Below are positions 11,001-21,235 of a stretch of DNA of 64,000 nt, piece by piece. The notes below the pieces were generated by a model that searched no databases, was not told the DNA's origin, and saw only the letters and a list, made by a program, of their open reading frames with translations. Made by a program: the position numbers and the translations under genes. Each line of letters opens with the position of its first letter. Position 1 is the first letter of the stretch. This stretch comes from Bacteroidales bacterium (GTDB lineage: Bacteria > Bacteroidota > Bacteroidia > Bacteroidales > JAADJA01). The stretch lies in assembly GCA_016783885.1 (NCBI GenBank), contig JADHVR010000003.1, positions 49,088 through 113,087 of the forward strand. Reading direction: 5' to 3'.

Positions 11001-14000
11001 AACCGATGGACAATATGATGACAGGGTGGTGATAAGCTGGGATCCGGCAGAAGGTGCTACCAATTATAAAGTGTGGAGAAATACAACGACAAATTTTAGT
11101 ACTGCAGATCCCCTATCAACAGGCTGGACACCCAACACAACGTTTTCCGATTGGACTGCAACTACGCTTACCACATACTTTTACTGGGTAAAATCTGCCA
11201 TGAGTAGTGCTGGGGATAGGGAATCACCCTATTACAGTTCCTATGATGCCGGTTGGGTTGCCCTAATGGGTGCTCCCGAAGCCGATGCTACTGATGGTTT
11301 ATACAACGACCGGATTGAAATTACATGGAACAGCATACCCGGAGCCTCCCATTACATGGTATATAAAAACACAGTAGATGATCCCAATACGGCAACTGCA
11401 ATGAGTGCTGTATGGCAAACCACAACAAATCGAACTGATTATTCAGTTGATGGAGGAAGTTATTATTATTACTGGGTTAAGGCTGCTACAGATCAGTGGG
11501 GAGCAAATGCAACAGAATTTGGTTTGGGTGATAGTGGTTGGAGAAGTTTTGTGCCACCAACAATAACCTCAGGTGATGGTATAAATACAGATTGTATTGA
11601 ATTATCATGGACTGCTGTATCAGGTGCAAATTATTATAGGATTTTCAGGCATGTTAATCCAAGTCCGTCTGCTGCCAACCCGGTCACAGGCTGGATCAAC
11701 CAATTATCTTTTAACGATTCAACTGCTACAGCTCCCGGCGATTATTTTTATTGGGTAAAAGTCTCAACCGATGGGTCAGGATCTTTCGAAAGTGAATTCA
11801 GCAGTTATGATATAGGCTGGCGGAAACTTTATGCACCGGAGGTTGAAGCTACAAATGGAGCTTATGCAGACAAAGTCAGGGTTACGTGGGATCCAGTGCC
11901 CGGTGCAAATTCTTATAGGGTAATTCGATTTATACCCAGTCAGGGAACTTATGATACATTGTCAGATTGGTCAAGCACATTGAATTTCCAATATGATGAT
12001 TATGATGTGGACTATGGAGTTTCTTGGATTTGGCTGTATTATTATGTTGATGCCGCATACAATAATTATGGTTATAAGCCAGGAGATCAGGGCTGGGACT
12101 ATGGTTATCCCGGCGAATGTGGAAATTTGTCGGATGATCCAAATTACAGAAACATTAATTTTTATGGGACCACTCTTGAAATAACACAGCGAGTAATTAA
12201 CAACGGATCATTTCCTATTATAAATCCAAGTGAAGCTGGATATGCGCTTGAAGAAACTCCACCTGAGGGTGGCTGGAATTATTTCTTAGGGAAAGCAGAT
12301 ATTCCGGCCCTTGCTGTCGGAGCATATTATGATGTGACATTTGTGGTTGATCTGGATACTATCACCGATGGCCCTGTAACTTATGGAACATGGACAATTG
12401 CCAGTTACATGCCCTTTGGCAGTGCCAATTGCCAATCAAATCCATTGGATGATTATATGATATGGAACGAATCATTTGATTATACCGATGCTTTGTACGG
12501 AACATATACCATAGGTGGGACCAATCCTGATTTTCCAACCTTTGGTACCGCAGTTGTTAATCTTATAAACAGAGGAATTTCTGATCATGTGATTTTTAAT
12601 GTTAGACCGGATATATATTATGAACAAATTCAGGTTATCAATATAAATGGTTCCGGACCAGACAAAACCATAACTTTCCAAACAGAGCCAAATAAGTCAG
12701 ATAACGCAGAACTAAATTTTTCGAGTAACGAAGGAAATTTTATTATTCAATTTGATGGTTGCTCATACATCACAATCCAAAATCTTGACCTGACTGCTCC
12801 CGGTTATACGAATAATGTTTCAACATACGGTAAGGTTCTTGAATTCACAAATGATGCCCACCATATATCAATACTTAATAACACGATAACAGGAACCTCT
12901 GATGATTCATACATCTCTTCTGACAATGTAGTTATCTATTGTGAAAATTCTCATTGTAATGATATTCAAATAAATGATAACGAAATAGTAAATGGCTCAT
13001 GGGGAATATATTTACATGGAGTTGGTTCAGGTGCTGATTTGTCAACAGGTTTGGAGATCAGTGGAAATACTATCCAGAATTTTATGTACACAGGTATTTC
13101 ATTAAAATATCATCAAACGCCACAAATTATTGGAAATACAATTCAATATTTTACTTCGACTATTGCACAATGTTTTGGTATTGAACTGACGAATATTGAA
13201 GAGGGGTTTACTATAGATAAAAATCAGGTAATAATGGAACCTTGTGATAATGTTGTCTTTGGGATCTATTTATACGATTGTGCCGGCAGTGCTGTTAACA
13301 GGGGATTGGTATCAAACAATTTTGTTGCCATGTCCTCCAATGCTCACCCCTTATATGGGATAACGGTTTTCATTGGAAGCTACACAGATATTTATTATAA
13401 CAGTATTAACTTAACAGGAACAAGCTTTCAGGATAACTTCTGTATTAGCCTGGACTGCGCGGATGATCCTGAAACCTACAACAATAATGTGTTGAATAAC
13501 ATTTTTTCGAATCAGGCTGGTGGCTATAGTATTTTAATTGGAGATAATGCAATTACTCATAATTACATTTCTTCATCAGATTACAATGATCTTTATAACA
13601 CAGGTTCGTTCATTGGCTTGTATGGGAGTTCTAACCAAATTTCCGATCTAACTGCATGGCAGGCTGCCTCGGGATTTGACAGCCATTCCGTTTCAGTCGA
13701 TCCGCAGTATGTGAGTTCAACTGATCTACATGTATTAAGTTCGGCATTGAATGATGCGGCAGTACCGGTATCATCCGTTACGGAAGATATTGATGGAGAA
13801 GTAAGACACCCACTTTACCCTGATATCGGTGCAGATGAGTTTATGCCTCCTCCTCCTGAATATGATATTTATGTTAACGATATAATTTCGCCTGTTTCCG
13901 GAGAAGGATTAACAGACCAGGAAACAGTTAACATCGACATATACAATGTCGGGTCAGAGAATGTAAGCAATTTCCCGGTTTCCTATACAATTAACGGAGG

Positions 14001-16794
14001 CACTCCCGTTACTGAAATCATTATGGAAACACTAAACTCATTTGACGTGATGAATTATTCATTCACAACCAAAGCCGATCTTTCTGTTGTAGGTACTTAC
14101 GAAATTGTTGCTTACACATCTCTGGCAAATGATGAAGTTCCGGGAAATGACAGCTTTACAATTTATGTTGACCATTTGCCACCTTCTTATTGCGTTCCAG
14201 AATATATTGAAGGTTGTTCTTTTGGTGATTTTATAGATGATTTTTCAATAAACACAATAAATCAAACCAATACAGGCTGCAGTCCTGATGGCTACGGAGA
14301 TTACAGCACAATTACGACCAACCTGGCACAAGGTGAATCTTATATTATGGAACTGACTACAGGTTTTTCGGATCAATATGTTTCGCTTTGGATTGATCTT
14401 AATGATGATTTTGTTTTTGACTCAACTGAAAGGTTTATAGAAAACCTTTATTGTATGATGTCTTACACTCCTTATTCCGACACAGTTACACTTCCTGTAT
14501 CTGCTAATCTCGGATTGCATCGTTTGAGAGTGAGAGGTGTTTTTTTCCCGGAAGAAACAATTGATCCTTGTGATGAATATGGTTTTGGTGAAACCCACGA
14601 TTATACCGTTAATATTATTAGCGGAGGTGGTTTAAATGTGGATTTGGGACCTGATATGTCCATCTGTGATGGCGCTTCAGAAATTTTAACAGCTACGGTA
14701 ACAGGAGGAACTTCACCATATACTTACCTGTGGAGTACCGGTGAAATAGCACCTTCAATAACAGTCAGCCCTGATACGGATTCCACTTACTCGGTTACAG
14801 TTTTAGATAATATCGGTTATTCTGCAATAGATGACATTCTTTTAACAATTGCACAGAGTCCGTCTGCAACAGCAACATCAAATTCACCGGTTTGTATAGG
14901 TTCAACCATCGAATTACAAGGTTCGGGCATAGCTTATGGAAATACCGAAACTCATTGTACCAGCAATTGTGAGATGCCTACAGGATATTGCACTTCCGGA
15001 GCATTGAACACACCGGATTCTGAAATTGATGAAGTTATTTTTAATACAATATCAAACAATACAGCCGGTATTTGTGTAACATATTCCGATTTTACAAATA
15101 TTTCAACAACAGTTAATAAAGGTGAATCATATTCTTTTAGTTTAACAGTGGGTACATGCGGTGGAAATTATACTAAAGGAGCAAAGTTGTTTATCGACTG
15201 GAACAGGGACGGTGATTTTGATGATACAGGCGAAGGTGTGGAAGCATTCGGTCCAAATGACTCTACTGCAACTTATTCTACTATGGTTAGTATTCCTGCA
15301 TACTCAGTGCTTGGAATAACAAGAATGCGTATTGTTGCTCCCGAAACTTTTTATCCCGACACAATCCCCCCCTGTGGTGAATATTGGTTTGGCGAAACTG
15401 AAGACTATAGCATTGAAATAATAGAGTCTGTAACAAACTCAATAATTTCTTACGAATGGTCAGGTCCGAACGGTTATGCTGTTTCGGAGCAAAATCCGGT
15501 TATAACAAATCCCGACGAAAGTAACGAGGGAACATATACTCTTACTGTTACAGACAATAATGGATGTACGGGACAGGATAATGTCTATGTAGAAGTTGAA
15601 GAAAATCCGACTGCCAATGCCGGTGCAAACGACACTATCTGCGAAACGGAAACTTATCAGCTTTCGGGGCAGGCTTCAAACTACAGTTCTTTATTATGGA
15701 CAACATCAGGGACAGGAAACTTTGATAACAACACTATTTTAAATCCTGTATATACCCCAGATGAAACTGATATCAATAATGGTGAAGTTGAACTGATATT
15801 GTTAGCTTATGCAAATTCGCCCTGTGTTGATAATGCTATTTCTTCCATGTTTTTATATATTCAAAAAGAGCCAACGGCTTATGCAGGCGGAGACGCTATA
15901 ATTGATGAAGGCGTTAATTATACATTATCTGAAGCAACGGCAACTAATTACATTTCACTTGAATGGTCAACTGATGGAACCGGATATTTTGATGATCCGA
16001 ACATTCTGAATCCGACATATTTCCCCGGAACAGGCGAGACAGGCATCATCGAAATGGTATTGATTGCTTATGCTTATTCACCATGTGGCGATGCTGCAGA
16101 TACAATGAATCTGGAAATATTGCCCGGTGATTTCGACCTTGATATTAAGGTCTATCTTGAAGGCGCATATAACGGGACAAATATGGATGCAGCCTTGAAC
16201 GGCATTTTACCATTATCTCAACCATACAACTGCTCCCCCTGGAATTACTCAGGAACCGAAAGCGTTGCCTCAATTCCAAACACCAATATTGTTGATTGGG
16301 TGCTGGTTGAATTGCGAGATACTACTGACGCCTCATTGGCAACCGGTGAAACCATGATCGCACAACAAGCAGCATTTCTGTTAAATGATGGTTCTGTTGT
16401 TGGTTTGGACGGTAGCGACATGCCACGGCATGTCGTTACAATAACCCACAACCTGTTTGTGGTAATCTGGCATCGCAACCACCTCGGTATCATGTCGGCA
16501 AACCCCGCAACCGAATCAGGCGGGGTTTACACCTACGATTATACAACACCGGCAGGGCAGGCTTACGGAACAAATGCACAAAAAGACCTCGGCAGCAGTA
16601 TTTACGGAATGATCTCTGCCGATGCCAATGCTGATGGAGATATAAACGCAGACGACAAAACCATCTGGACAAGCCAGGCAGGAACAAAGGGATATAAATC
16701 CGGTGACTTTACTATGGACGGACAGGTGAATAATACTGATAAGAATGATATGTGGCTGCCGAATGTTGGAGAAGGCAGTCAGGTGCCGGATTAA
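8029..16794 (+). CDS. Giant secreted multidomain protein (Asp-box propeller, FN3, beta-helix, GEVED, PKD-like, dockerin-like tail)
   Basis: About 2921 residues from the ATG at 8029, which begins a clean signal peptide (MKKFTFLFAVLL ... TFSQ); an in-frame ATG at 8002 adds nine residues. Domains in order: a sortilin/BNR-like propeller, about 117-760, with Asp-box motifs such as STDGGNNWTEL; a CARDB-like domain to about 880; five FN3-like repeats of the form ATDGxYxDxVxITWD to about 1362; a right-handed beta-helix, about 1490-1940; a second CARDB-like domain; GEVED domain 1 near 2054-2200; PKD/SprB-like domains, one of them split by a second GEVED near 2307-2465; and a C-terminal module, about 2699-2921, ending in two Ca-binding-like segments (DANADGDINADD and DFTMDGQVNNTD). 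It is probably an exported surface adhesin or scaffold. The classical T9SS tail is absent, and the terminal module may replace it (inference). Confidence 0.85.
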   Translation: MKKFTFLFAVLLVTLFLSGLFTKTFSQTYDRSNFDYWQQKMEDRDQNYHQLVQEFDNYWAHKDKTNIKGTGYKQFKRWQYAMEGMTGPDGKLLPASYFNKEFLKFKQLYGDKGIVGDWYFIGPDIVPVHPPTGYRTGIGRLACVAFHPTDANTIYVGSHSGGIWKTTTGGNSWTNLNTDELTSIGVSAILIHPANPNMIFIGTGDRDASSVPGQGIWKSIDGGTSWTQMISSMDNRLVSEILIQPDNYNVLLAAADNGVYVSIDEGDTWNKTTGIDVNVKDMTYKPGDPSIVYATGEGKFFRSDSWGIVWTEITSGLDPANRCMIGVTPAQPNIVYFFATKDSEFDGFYISTDSGLSFPTKKTSSAFDGSAQGWFNVALAVDPTNEDIIFAGMVPVYRSTDGGNNWTELDIAYNIHADQHDFKFSPHTNDLYIGNDGGLFHSSDVGASFTNLGDGLEITQVARMAVSETSPEIFMAGLQDNGTIIPYNSEYNRVLGGDGMGCAIDYTDDQFMYGSSQFSDIRRSTEGAQFSEEWANISSSIEEDAGWFRPFILDMDDPNIIFAGYQNVWRSNNVKATDPGDVTWTNISDGKLVEDKTTGVMEQSQADGNIIYISKGDGTRLYRTDNAFAADPAWVEITKPYGWPVKCLETHGTNPDIVYMAIDRYIYKSTDRGETWTSITGNLPDIPMKCIAFHKGSDGGLYVGTRAGVYYKDNAMTNWVLFKSGLPLVPVIDMKIIYSTDPDRLVVGTWGRGVWKTDVMPVMTPDLEPTNANAVITGTEIDLDVVVMNNSQMGDAGPYFIGYYVSDNDLISPGDYLIGEDSIHIHNPGIVVGEDIDVDIADIEPEIPTGTYYIGSFADYKYQVDETHEWNNNITCAQQITLSDAPAPTNVQASDGTYGDKIVITWDSPPGPTVYHYKVYRNTVDDPNTATPISPDPWSSSTAFWDTTPTRGIDNYYWVQASDTYLGFRAGPLSSSDAGWRYLVPPTNVEATDGQYDDRVVISWDPAEGATNYKVWRNTTTNFSTADPLSTGWTPNTTFSDWTATTLTTYFYWVKSAMSSAGDRESPYYSSYDAGWVALMGAPEADATDGLYNDRIEITWNSIPGASHYMVYKNTVDDPNTATAMSAVWQTTTNRTDYSVDGGSYYYYWVKAATDQWGANATEFGLGDSGWRSFVPPTITSGDGINTDCIELSWTAVSGANYYRIFRHVNPSPSAANPVTGWINQLSFNDSTATAPGDYFYWVKVSTDGSGSFESEFSSYDIGWRKLYAPEVEATNGAYADKVRVTWDPVPGANSYRVIRFIPSQGTYDTLSDWSSTLNFQYDDYDVDYGVSWIWLYYYVDAAYNNYGYKPGDQGWDYGYPGECGNLSDDPNYRNINFYGTTLEITQRVINNGSFPIINPSEAGYALEETPPEGGWNYFLGKADIPALAVGAYYDVTFVVDLDTITDGPVTYGTWTIASYMPFGSANCQSNPLDDYMIWNESFDYTDALYGTYTIGGTNPDFPTFGTAVVNLINRGISDHVIFNVRPDIYYEQIQVININGSGPDKTITFQTEPNKSDNAELNFSSNEGNFIIQFDGCSYITIQNLDLTAPGYTNNVSTYGKVLEFTNDAHHISILNNTITGTSDDSYISSDNVVIYCENSHCNDIQINDNEIVNGSWGIYLHGVGSGADLSTGLEISGNTIQNFMYTGISLKYHQTPQIIGNTIQYFTSTIAQCFGIELTNIEEGFTIDKNQVIMEPCDNVVFGIYLYDCAGSAVNRGLVSNNFVAMSSNAHPLYGITVFIGSYTDIYYNSINLTGTSFQDNFCISLDCADDPETYNNNVLNNIFSNQAGGYSILIGDNAITHNYISSSDYNDLYNTGSFIGLYGSSNQISDLTAWQAASGFDSHSVSVDPQYVSSTDLHVLSSALNDAAVPVSSVTEDIDGEVRHPLYPDIGADEFMPPPPEYDIYVNDIISPVSGEGLTDQETVNIDIYNVGSENVSNFPVSYTINGGTPVTEIIMETLNSFDVMNYSFTTKADLSVVGTYEIVAYTSLANDEVPGNDSFTIYVDHLPPSYCVPEYIEGCSFGDFIDDFSINTINQTNTGCSPDGYGDYSTITTNLAQGESYIMELTTGFSDQYVSLWIDLNDDFVFDSTERFIENLYCMMSYTPYSDTVTLPVSANLGLHRLRVRGVFFPEETIDPCDEYGFGETHDYTVNIISGGGLNVDLGPDMSICDGASEILTATVTGGTSPYTYLWSTGEIAPSITVSPDTDSTYSVTVLDNIGYSAIDDILLTIAQSPSATATSNSPVCIGSTIELQGSGIAYGNTETHCTSNCEMPTGYCTSGALNTPDSEIDEVIFNTISNNTAGICVTYSDFTNISTTVNKGESYSFSLTVGTCGGNYTKGAKLFIDWNRDGDFDDTGEGVEAFGPNDSTATYSTMVSIPAYSVLGITRMRIVAPETFYPDTIPPCGEYWFGETEDYSIEIIESVTNSIISYEWSGPNGYAVSEQNPVITNPDESNEGTYTLTVTDNNGCTGQDNVYVEVEENPTANAGANDTICETETYQLSGQASNYSSLLWTTSGTGNFDNNTILNPVYTPDETDINNGEVELILLAYANSPCVDNAISSMFLYIQKEPTAYAGGDAIIDEGVNYTLSEATATNYISLEWSTDGTGYFDDPNILNPTYFPGTGETGIIEMVLIAYAYSPCGDAADTMNLEILPGDFDLDIKVYLEGAYNGTNMDAALNGILPLSQPYNCSPWNYSGTESVASIPNTNIVDWVLVELRDTTDASLATGETMIAQQAAFLLNDGSVVGLDGSDMPRHVVTITHNLFVVIWHRNHLGIMSANPATESGGVYTYDYTTPAGQAYGTNAQKDLGSSIYGMISADANADGDINADDKTIWTSQAGTKGYKSGDFTMDGQVNNTDKNDMWLPNVGEGSQVPD

Positions 16795-16982
16795 CCTCCC
16801 CCTAACCCCATCAAGAGGGGGAAATGTCTCCCCCTTGGGGGGAGATCAAGAGGGTGGTATCTACGTAAATAATTTCCAAATCGAAAGGCCCCGTGGTACA
16901 ACGGGGCTTTTTTCTTTGAATATAAGCGTGTTTGTTATTTTTGGTTCTACTACGAATTTCAGAAAAACCTTATTATATTAAC
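16795..16982. repeat. 188-bp direct repeat, copy 1 (3' flank of the giant protein gene)
   Basis: Nearly identical to 32220-32406: by eye there is one substitution and one single-base indel. It starts right after the stop codon. It holds a C/G-rich palindromic block (runs of CCCCC and GGGGG, 16797-16858) and then a rho-independent terminator. Both copies follow the same protein module, so module and flank were duplicated together. Confidence 0.85.
16886..16913 (+). terminator. Rho-independent terminator
   Basis: Stem GCCCCGT (16888-16894) pairs with ACGGGGC (16901-16907) around a 6-base loop and is followed by six T. It is placed to end transcription of the giant protein gene. Confidence 0.8.
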
Positions 16983-17017
16983 AAGATTTTAATTTCTTCT
17001 ATAAAAGTATTTTTATG

Positions 17018-17025
17018 TATATTTG
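17018..17025 (+). promoter_or_regulatory. Candidate -7 box for the hybrid regulator gene
   Basis: TATATTTG matches TAnnTTTG and lies 37 bases before the ATG at 17063. A -33 box is not convincing (TTTC near 16993). Confidence 0.35.
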
Positions 17026-17062
17026 AAAAATAATACGTGCATGGCATATTAAGGATTGCAAA

Positions 17063-20000
17063 ATGACCAAACCTGTTGCAATAGATTTTAAAGAATTTGA
17101 TAAAATTCCTTACTCAAAACAAAAAGCCATTAATAAGCAATTACCTTTATTCCTTTTAATTTTACTACTACCTTTCCTCTTATCTGCACAATACAAATTC
17201 GACAACCCACTTGTGATTGACATAAATGATGGTTTACCATCGAATAATATAACAACTATCACAAAAGATTCCCTGGGATTTATGTGGTTTGGGACAGATA
17301 AAGGTTTGTGCCGTTGGGATGGGATTATTGCTAAAATTTTTCAGTCCAATAAATCCGATTCAAATTCGATCGCCGGAAACAGGATAAAAACCAAATCTCT
17401 CTTGTGGGATGAAAGCCGGAATAAACTCTTTATCGGTACTGAAAATGGATTAAGTGTTTATGACCCGCAAACCGGAAAGTTTAAGAATTATCTGATCGAC
17501 AGTCAAAATCCCGGCAAATTAAAAGCAAGTGTTACATCCATTATTAAAGATTGTCAGGATATCATTTGGATTTGTACAGCTTCAGGGTTTGCCAGGTTTT
17601 TATCAGGTACTGACAATTTCATTAACTATTTCTACGAAGGTGATTTCGAAAGACGCCCTGAAGTTGTCAAGGAAAAGATCAATATCATTCTTGATATCAA
17701 ACAAGACCTCGACAACGATTCAATATTCTGGATAGGCACAAGTTCGGGATTATTAAAATTCAACAAATTCACAGAAAACATTCAATGTTTCTATTATTTC
17801 CCATCCTCGCAAAATCTTGAGAGCAATTTGAATGTTTTTCGAACGATTTGTCTTCATCCCAACGGAAATCTGTATCTCGGAACATGGACATCAGGAATGG
17901 TTATTTTCAATACCAAAATAGAAAAATTCCTAAGAACCTTCAGGCCCAGTGGTGTACCTGAGAGTAAGATATTTTTTGATGGAACGCTTCCTCCCATTCT
18001 TGTAAAATCAGATCATGAAATATGGCTTCCAACAGTTCAGGGACTGTGCATTTTTGATACAGAAACAGAAAATATTACTTTCTCAAAATTTTATAAAAAT
18101 CCAGCCGGGAAAAAATACCCTTTATGGCTGAATTTAATTGATGATCAAAACAGGCTTTGGTGTGGCTCCGAATATGGTGTATATATTTTCGATCCGCAAA
18201 ACCAGCAGTTTGACAATTTCTTTTTTAAACCTACAGCTGAAGATAAATCTTATATAACATGGGACATATTTGAGGATGAACAAACAGGATTAATTTTTCT
18301 TGCCGAACAAAATGCAGACGGTTTGCACTTTTTTGATCCTTCCACGCAGCAGTTCGATTATTTAAATTTACCGGTAAGTGATTTGGATGAAAAATCGATA
18401 AACGCCATTTATCAATCTTCTGGTGGAATAATCTGGATTGTTTGTCAGAATGAACTTTTTCATCTGTCAAAAGACAGGAAAACCCTTATTCCTGTTGAAC
18501 TGGAATTTAAAAGCAATCCTATGTTTACCGATATGGTTCAGGATAATAACGGAGATATTTGGCTTAGCAGCAGAAATTTCGGATTGCAAAAACTGAATAA
18601 AGAAAAAAACAAGTTGGAGGATGTTATAAATTGGAGTGAATATTTTAGTTCAGACAAAAGTGTCACTGAATTCAGGAGTTTGCTTATTGACAAAGACAAC
18701 AGAATATGGTTCAGAATTTATGAAAAGGGATATGGTTTTTATTCTCCTGAAAAAGATACTCTTATCTATTTTTCAAATCAGGATAGTTCCGGGTATGTAT
18801 CTTATAATTTAATATGTTATGCAAAAGGTGAAAAAAACATTATTTGGGTAGGTATTGAAGACAGTGGATTAGGATATATAGATACTGATTTTCCTATGCA
18901 GGGTGTTCAATTCAAGTATTCCATAAAAAACGGACTTGTAAGTAATTTTATTCACAAAATTGCATTAGACGATAAAGGCAGATTATGGATGCTCACCGGG
19001 GCAGGTGTGGAAATGCTTGACCCTGAATCCGGGGAATCATCCGTTTTTACCAGTAATGATGGAATAAAAACATTTGACACTTTTGCTAATCGTGGTTCTT
19101 ACATTCCCGGAACAATTCAAAAACTGACAGATGGCCGGATGGTGATCGGATATCGCCGGGGACTGGGATTCTTCCATCCCGACAGCCTTGTACCAAACAA
19201 AGAAATTCCGCTACCATACCTTACCTCTATAAAAATTTTTGAACAGGAATTGGATTCCGATACATCCCTGTTTAACCTTCATCAAATAGAGTTAATCCAT
19301 AAACAAAATTTCCTGACTTTTGAATATTCTGCAATTGTTTTACGCCCAAATGATATGCTCCGCTTTTACCATCAATTAGAAGGTGTTGACAGGGATTGGG
19401 TGGAAACGCAACACCGTTTTGCTTCCTATTCAAATCTTTCTCCCGGTGAATATATATTCAGGGTTAAAACAGAAAACGGATATAATTCAGGGACAGTAAA
19501 ACCATCCATTTTAAGTATTATTATTTATCCCCCCTGGTGGAAAACATGGTGGGCTTATGGCTTATACATCCTTGTATTGGGAAGCATAATATTCGGATTT
19601 TACCGTTACCAACTCAAGCGTCAGCTAGTTCAGCGGGAGGCCATTCAACTCAGGAAACTGAATACACTTAAAAGCCAACTTTACACCAATATCACACATG
19701 AATTTCGCACACCTTTGACTGTTATTTTGGGTATGGTCGATGAAATAAAATCCAGATTGAAACCCGGGGATATCAACCGTTTTGAGGAATCTTTGAACAT
19801 GATTAAACGAAGCGGTGGCAATCTTCTTCACCTCGTCAGTCAGATGTTGGACCTGTCAAAGCTGGAAAGCGGAAAGATGGAATTACAGTCTGTTCAGGCT
19901 GATGTTATTCCTTATTTACAGTATTTAACAGAGTCGTTTCAGTCCCTGGCAGATTCTAAAGGTATTAAGCTTGTTTTTTACAATGAGATCGAAGAAGTTG

Positions 20001-21235
20001 TTATGGACCACGATCCCGATAAATTATTCAATATAATTTCCAACCTGTTATCGAATGCGATAAAGTTTACACCGAGTGGTGGAAAAGTTATTTTTCATGT
20101 AAATAAATCAAATGGTTCTTCTAATGTTCGGTTGGTACTAAAAATAAAAGATACAGGTATTGGTATTCCGGTTAAAGAACTGCCGCATATTTTTGACCGG
20201 TTTTACCAGGTTGATGGTTCTTTAACCCGTCCGGGTGAAGGCACAGGAATTGGATTATCCCTGACCAAAGAACTGGTAGAATTGATGAAAGGTGAAATCA
20301 AAGTGAAAAGCCATCCGGGTGAAGGTTGCGAGTTTACTGTCAGTTTGCCGGTCACACAAAATGCTCTGAGACAAGAAGCCGGTTTTAAAGACAGACCAGC
20401 TACTTTGGAAATAGAGGATAAACCGGACGTGCAAATCCCGGATGCACTTGCTTTACAGGATTCACCTGAATCCCTTACTCCTGATTATCCTTTGACACTT
20501 ATCGTTGAGGATAGCCAGGATGTGGCCAGATACATAGCTTCCTGTCTTGGGAAAGAATATAAAATCCATTTTGCTAAAGACGGCATGGAGGGTATTAATA
20601 AAGCATTTGAAATTATTCCTGATATAATCATTTGTGATGTAATGATGCCGGAAAAGGATGGATTTGAAGTATGCTCAATATTAAAACAGGACGAACGTAC
20701 CAGCCACATTCCGATCATTATGCTTACTGCCAAAGCTACTAAGGAAGACAAACTCAAAGGACTGACAAGCGGGGCTGATGCCTATTTGTCAAAACCATTT
20801 GATAAAAAGGAATTGCTCATCAGGATCGAAAAAATAATTGAACTCAGGAGGCATTTACTTGATAAATACAGTAGTCGGAAACATAAATTAAAGAGCACAC
20901 TTTCACAAGATAATATCGAGGATGTCTTTCTGCAGAAAATTATTTCCGCCATTGAAAAAAACATTGACGACTCACATTTTGGCACCCTGCAAGTTGCACA
21001 TGCTATTGGCATGAGTGAATCCCAGCTTTACAGAAAACTCAAAGCCCTGACAGGAAAATCTACTGCTGTATTTATTCGTACAATTCGCCTTCATAAAGCA
21101 CGGGAGTTGTTAACCACCACTTCCCTGAATGTTTCCGAGATTGCCTACGAAACCGGTTTCACTGATCCTGCCTGGTTCAGCCGGGTATTTAAGGAAGAAT
21201 TTGGTGTTTCACCGAATGCATTTCGAAACAAATAA
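17063..21235 (+). CDS. Hybrid two-component system regulator (propeller sensor, HisKA, HATPase, REC, AraC)
   Basis: A 1390-residue one-piece signalling protein typical of Bacteroidota. It has an N-terminal membrane/signal segment (about 27-43, LPLFLLILLLPFLLSAQ), regulator-propeller repeats to about 760, a Y_Y_Y domain, a membrane helix near 835-855, HisKA with phospho-His879 in NITHEFRTPL, and a HATPase (NLLSNAIKFTP, DTGIGIP, GTGIGLSL). The receiver domain has phospho-acceptor Asp1192 in IICDVMMPEKDG, and the C-terminal AraC-type HTH covers about 1290-1390. The periplasmic propeller would sense a polymer fragment and the AraC domain would switch nearby genes. Neighbours are giant secreted proteins on both sides rather than a SusC/SusD pair. 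The N-terminus carries about 25 extra residues before the signal segment. Confidence 0.92.
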   Translation: MTKPVAIDFKEFDKIPYSKQKAINKQLPLFLLILLLPFLLSAQYKFDNPLVIDINDGLPSNNITTITKDSLGFMWFGTDKGLCRWDGIIAKIFQSNKSDSNSIAGNRIKTKSLLWDESRNKLFIGTENGLSVYDPQTGKFKNYLIDSQNPGKLKASVTSIIKDCQDIIWICTASGFARFLSGTDNFINYFYEGDFERRPEVVKEKINIILDIKQDLDNDSIFWIGTSSGLLKFNKFTENIQCFYYFPSSQNLESNLNVFRTICLHPNGNLYLGTWTSGMVIFNTKIEKFLRTFRPSGVPESKIFFDGTLPPILVKSDHEIWLPTVQGLCIFDTETENITFSKFYKNPAGKKYPLWLNLIDDQNRLWCGSEYGVYIFDPQNQQFDNFFFKPTAEDKSYITWDIFEDEQTGLIFLAEQNADGLHFFDPSTQQFDYLNLPVSDLDEKSINAIYQSSGGIIWIVCQNELFHLSKDRKTLIPVELEFKSNPMFTDMVQDNNGDIWLSSRNFGLQKLNKEKNKLEDVINWSEYFSSDKSVTEFRSLLIDKDNRIWFRIYEKGYGFYSPEKDTLIYFSNQDSSGYVSYNLICYAKGEKNIIWVGIEDSGLGYIDTDFPMQGVQFKYSIKNGLVSNFIHKIALDDKGRLWMLTGAGVEMLDPESGESSVFTSNDGIKTFDTFANRGSYIPGTIQKLTDGRMVIGYRRGLGFFHPDSLVPNKEIPLPYLTSIKIFEQELDSDTSLFNLHQIELIHKQNFLTFEYSAIVLRPNDMLRFYHQLEGVDRDWVETQHRFASYSNLSPGEYIFRVKTENGYNSGTVKPSILSIIIYPPWWKTWWAYGLYILVLGSIIFGFYRYQLKRQLVQREAIQLRKLNTLKSQLYTNITHEFRTPLTVILGMVDEIKSRLKPGDINRFEESLNMIKRSGGNLLHLVSQMLDLSKLESGKMELQSVQADVIPYLQYLTESFQSLADSKGIKLVFYNEIEEVVMDHDPDKLFNIISNLLSNAIKFTPSGGKVIFHVNKSNGSSNVRLVLKIKDTGIGIPVKELPHIFDRFYQVDGSLTRPGEGTGIGLSLTKELVELMKGEIKVKSHPGEGCEFTVSLPVTQNALRQEAGFKDRPATLEIEDKPDVQIPDALALQDSPESLTPDYPLTLIVEDSQDVARYIASCLGKEYKIHFAKDGMEGINKAFEIIPDIIICDVMMPEKDGFEVCSILKQDERTSHIPIIMLTAKATKEDKLKGLTSGADAYLSKPFDKKELLIRIEKIIELRRHLLDKYSSRKHKLKSTLSQDNIEDVFLQKIISAIEKNIDDSHFGTLQVAHAIGMSESQLYRKLKALTGKSTAVFIRTIRLHKARELLTTTSLNVSEIAYETGFTDPAWFSRVFKEEFGVSPNAFRNK

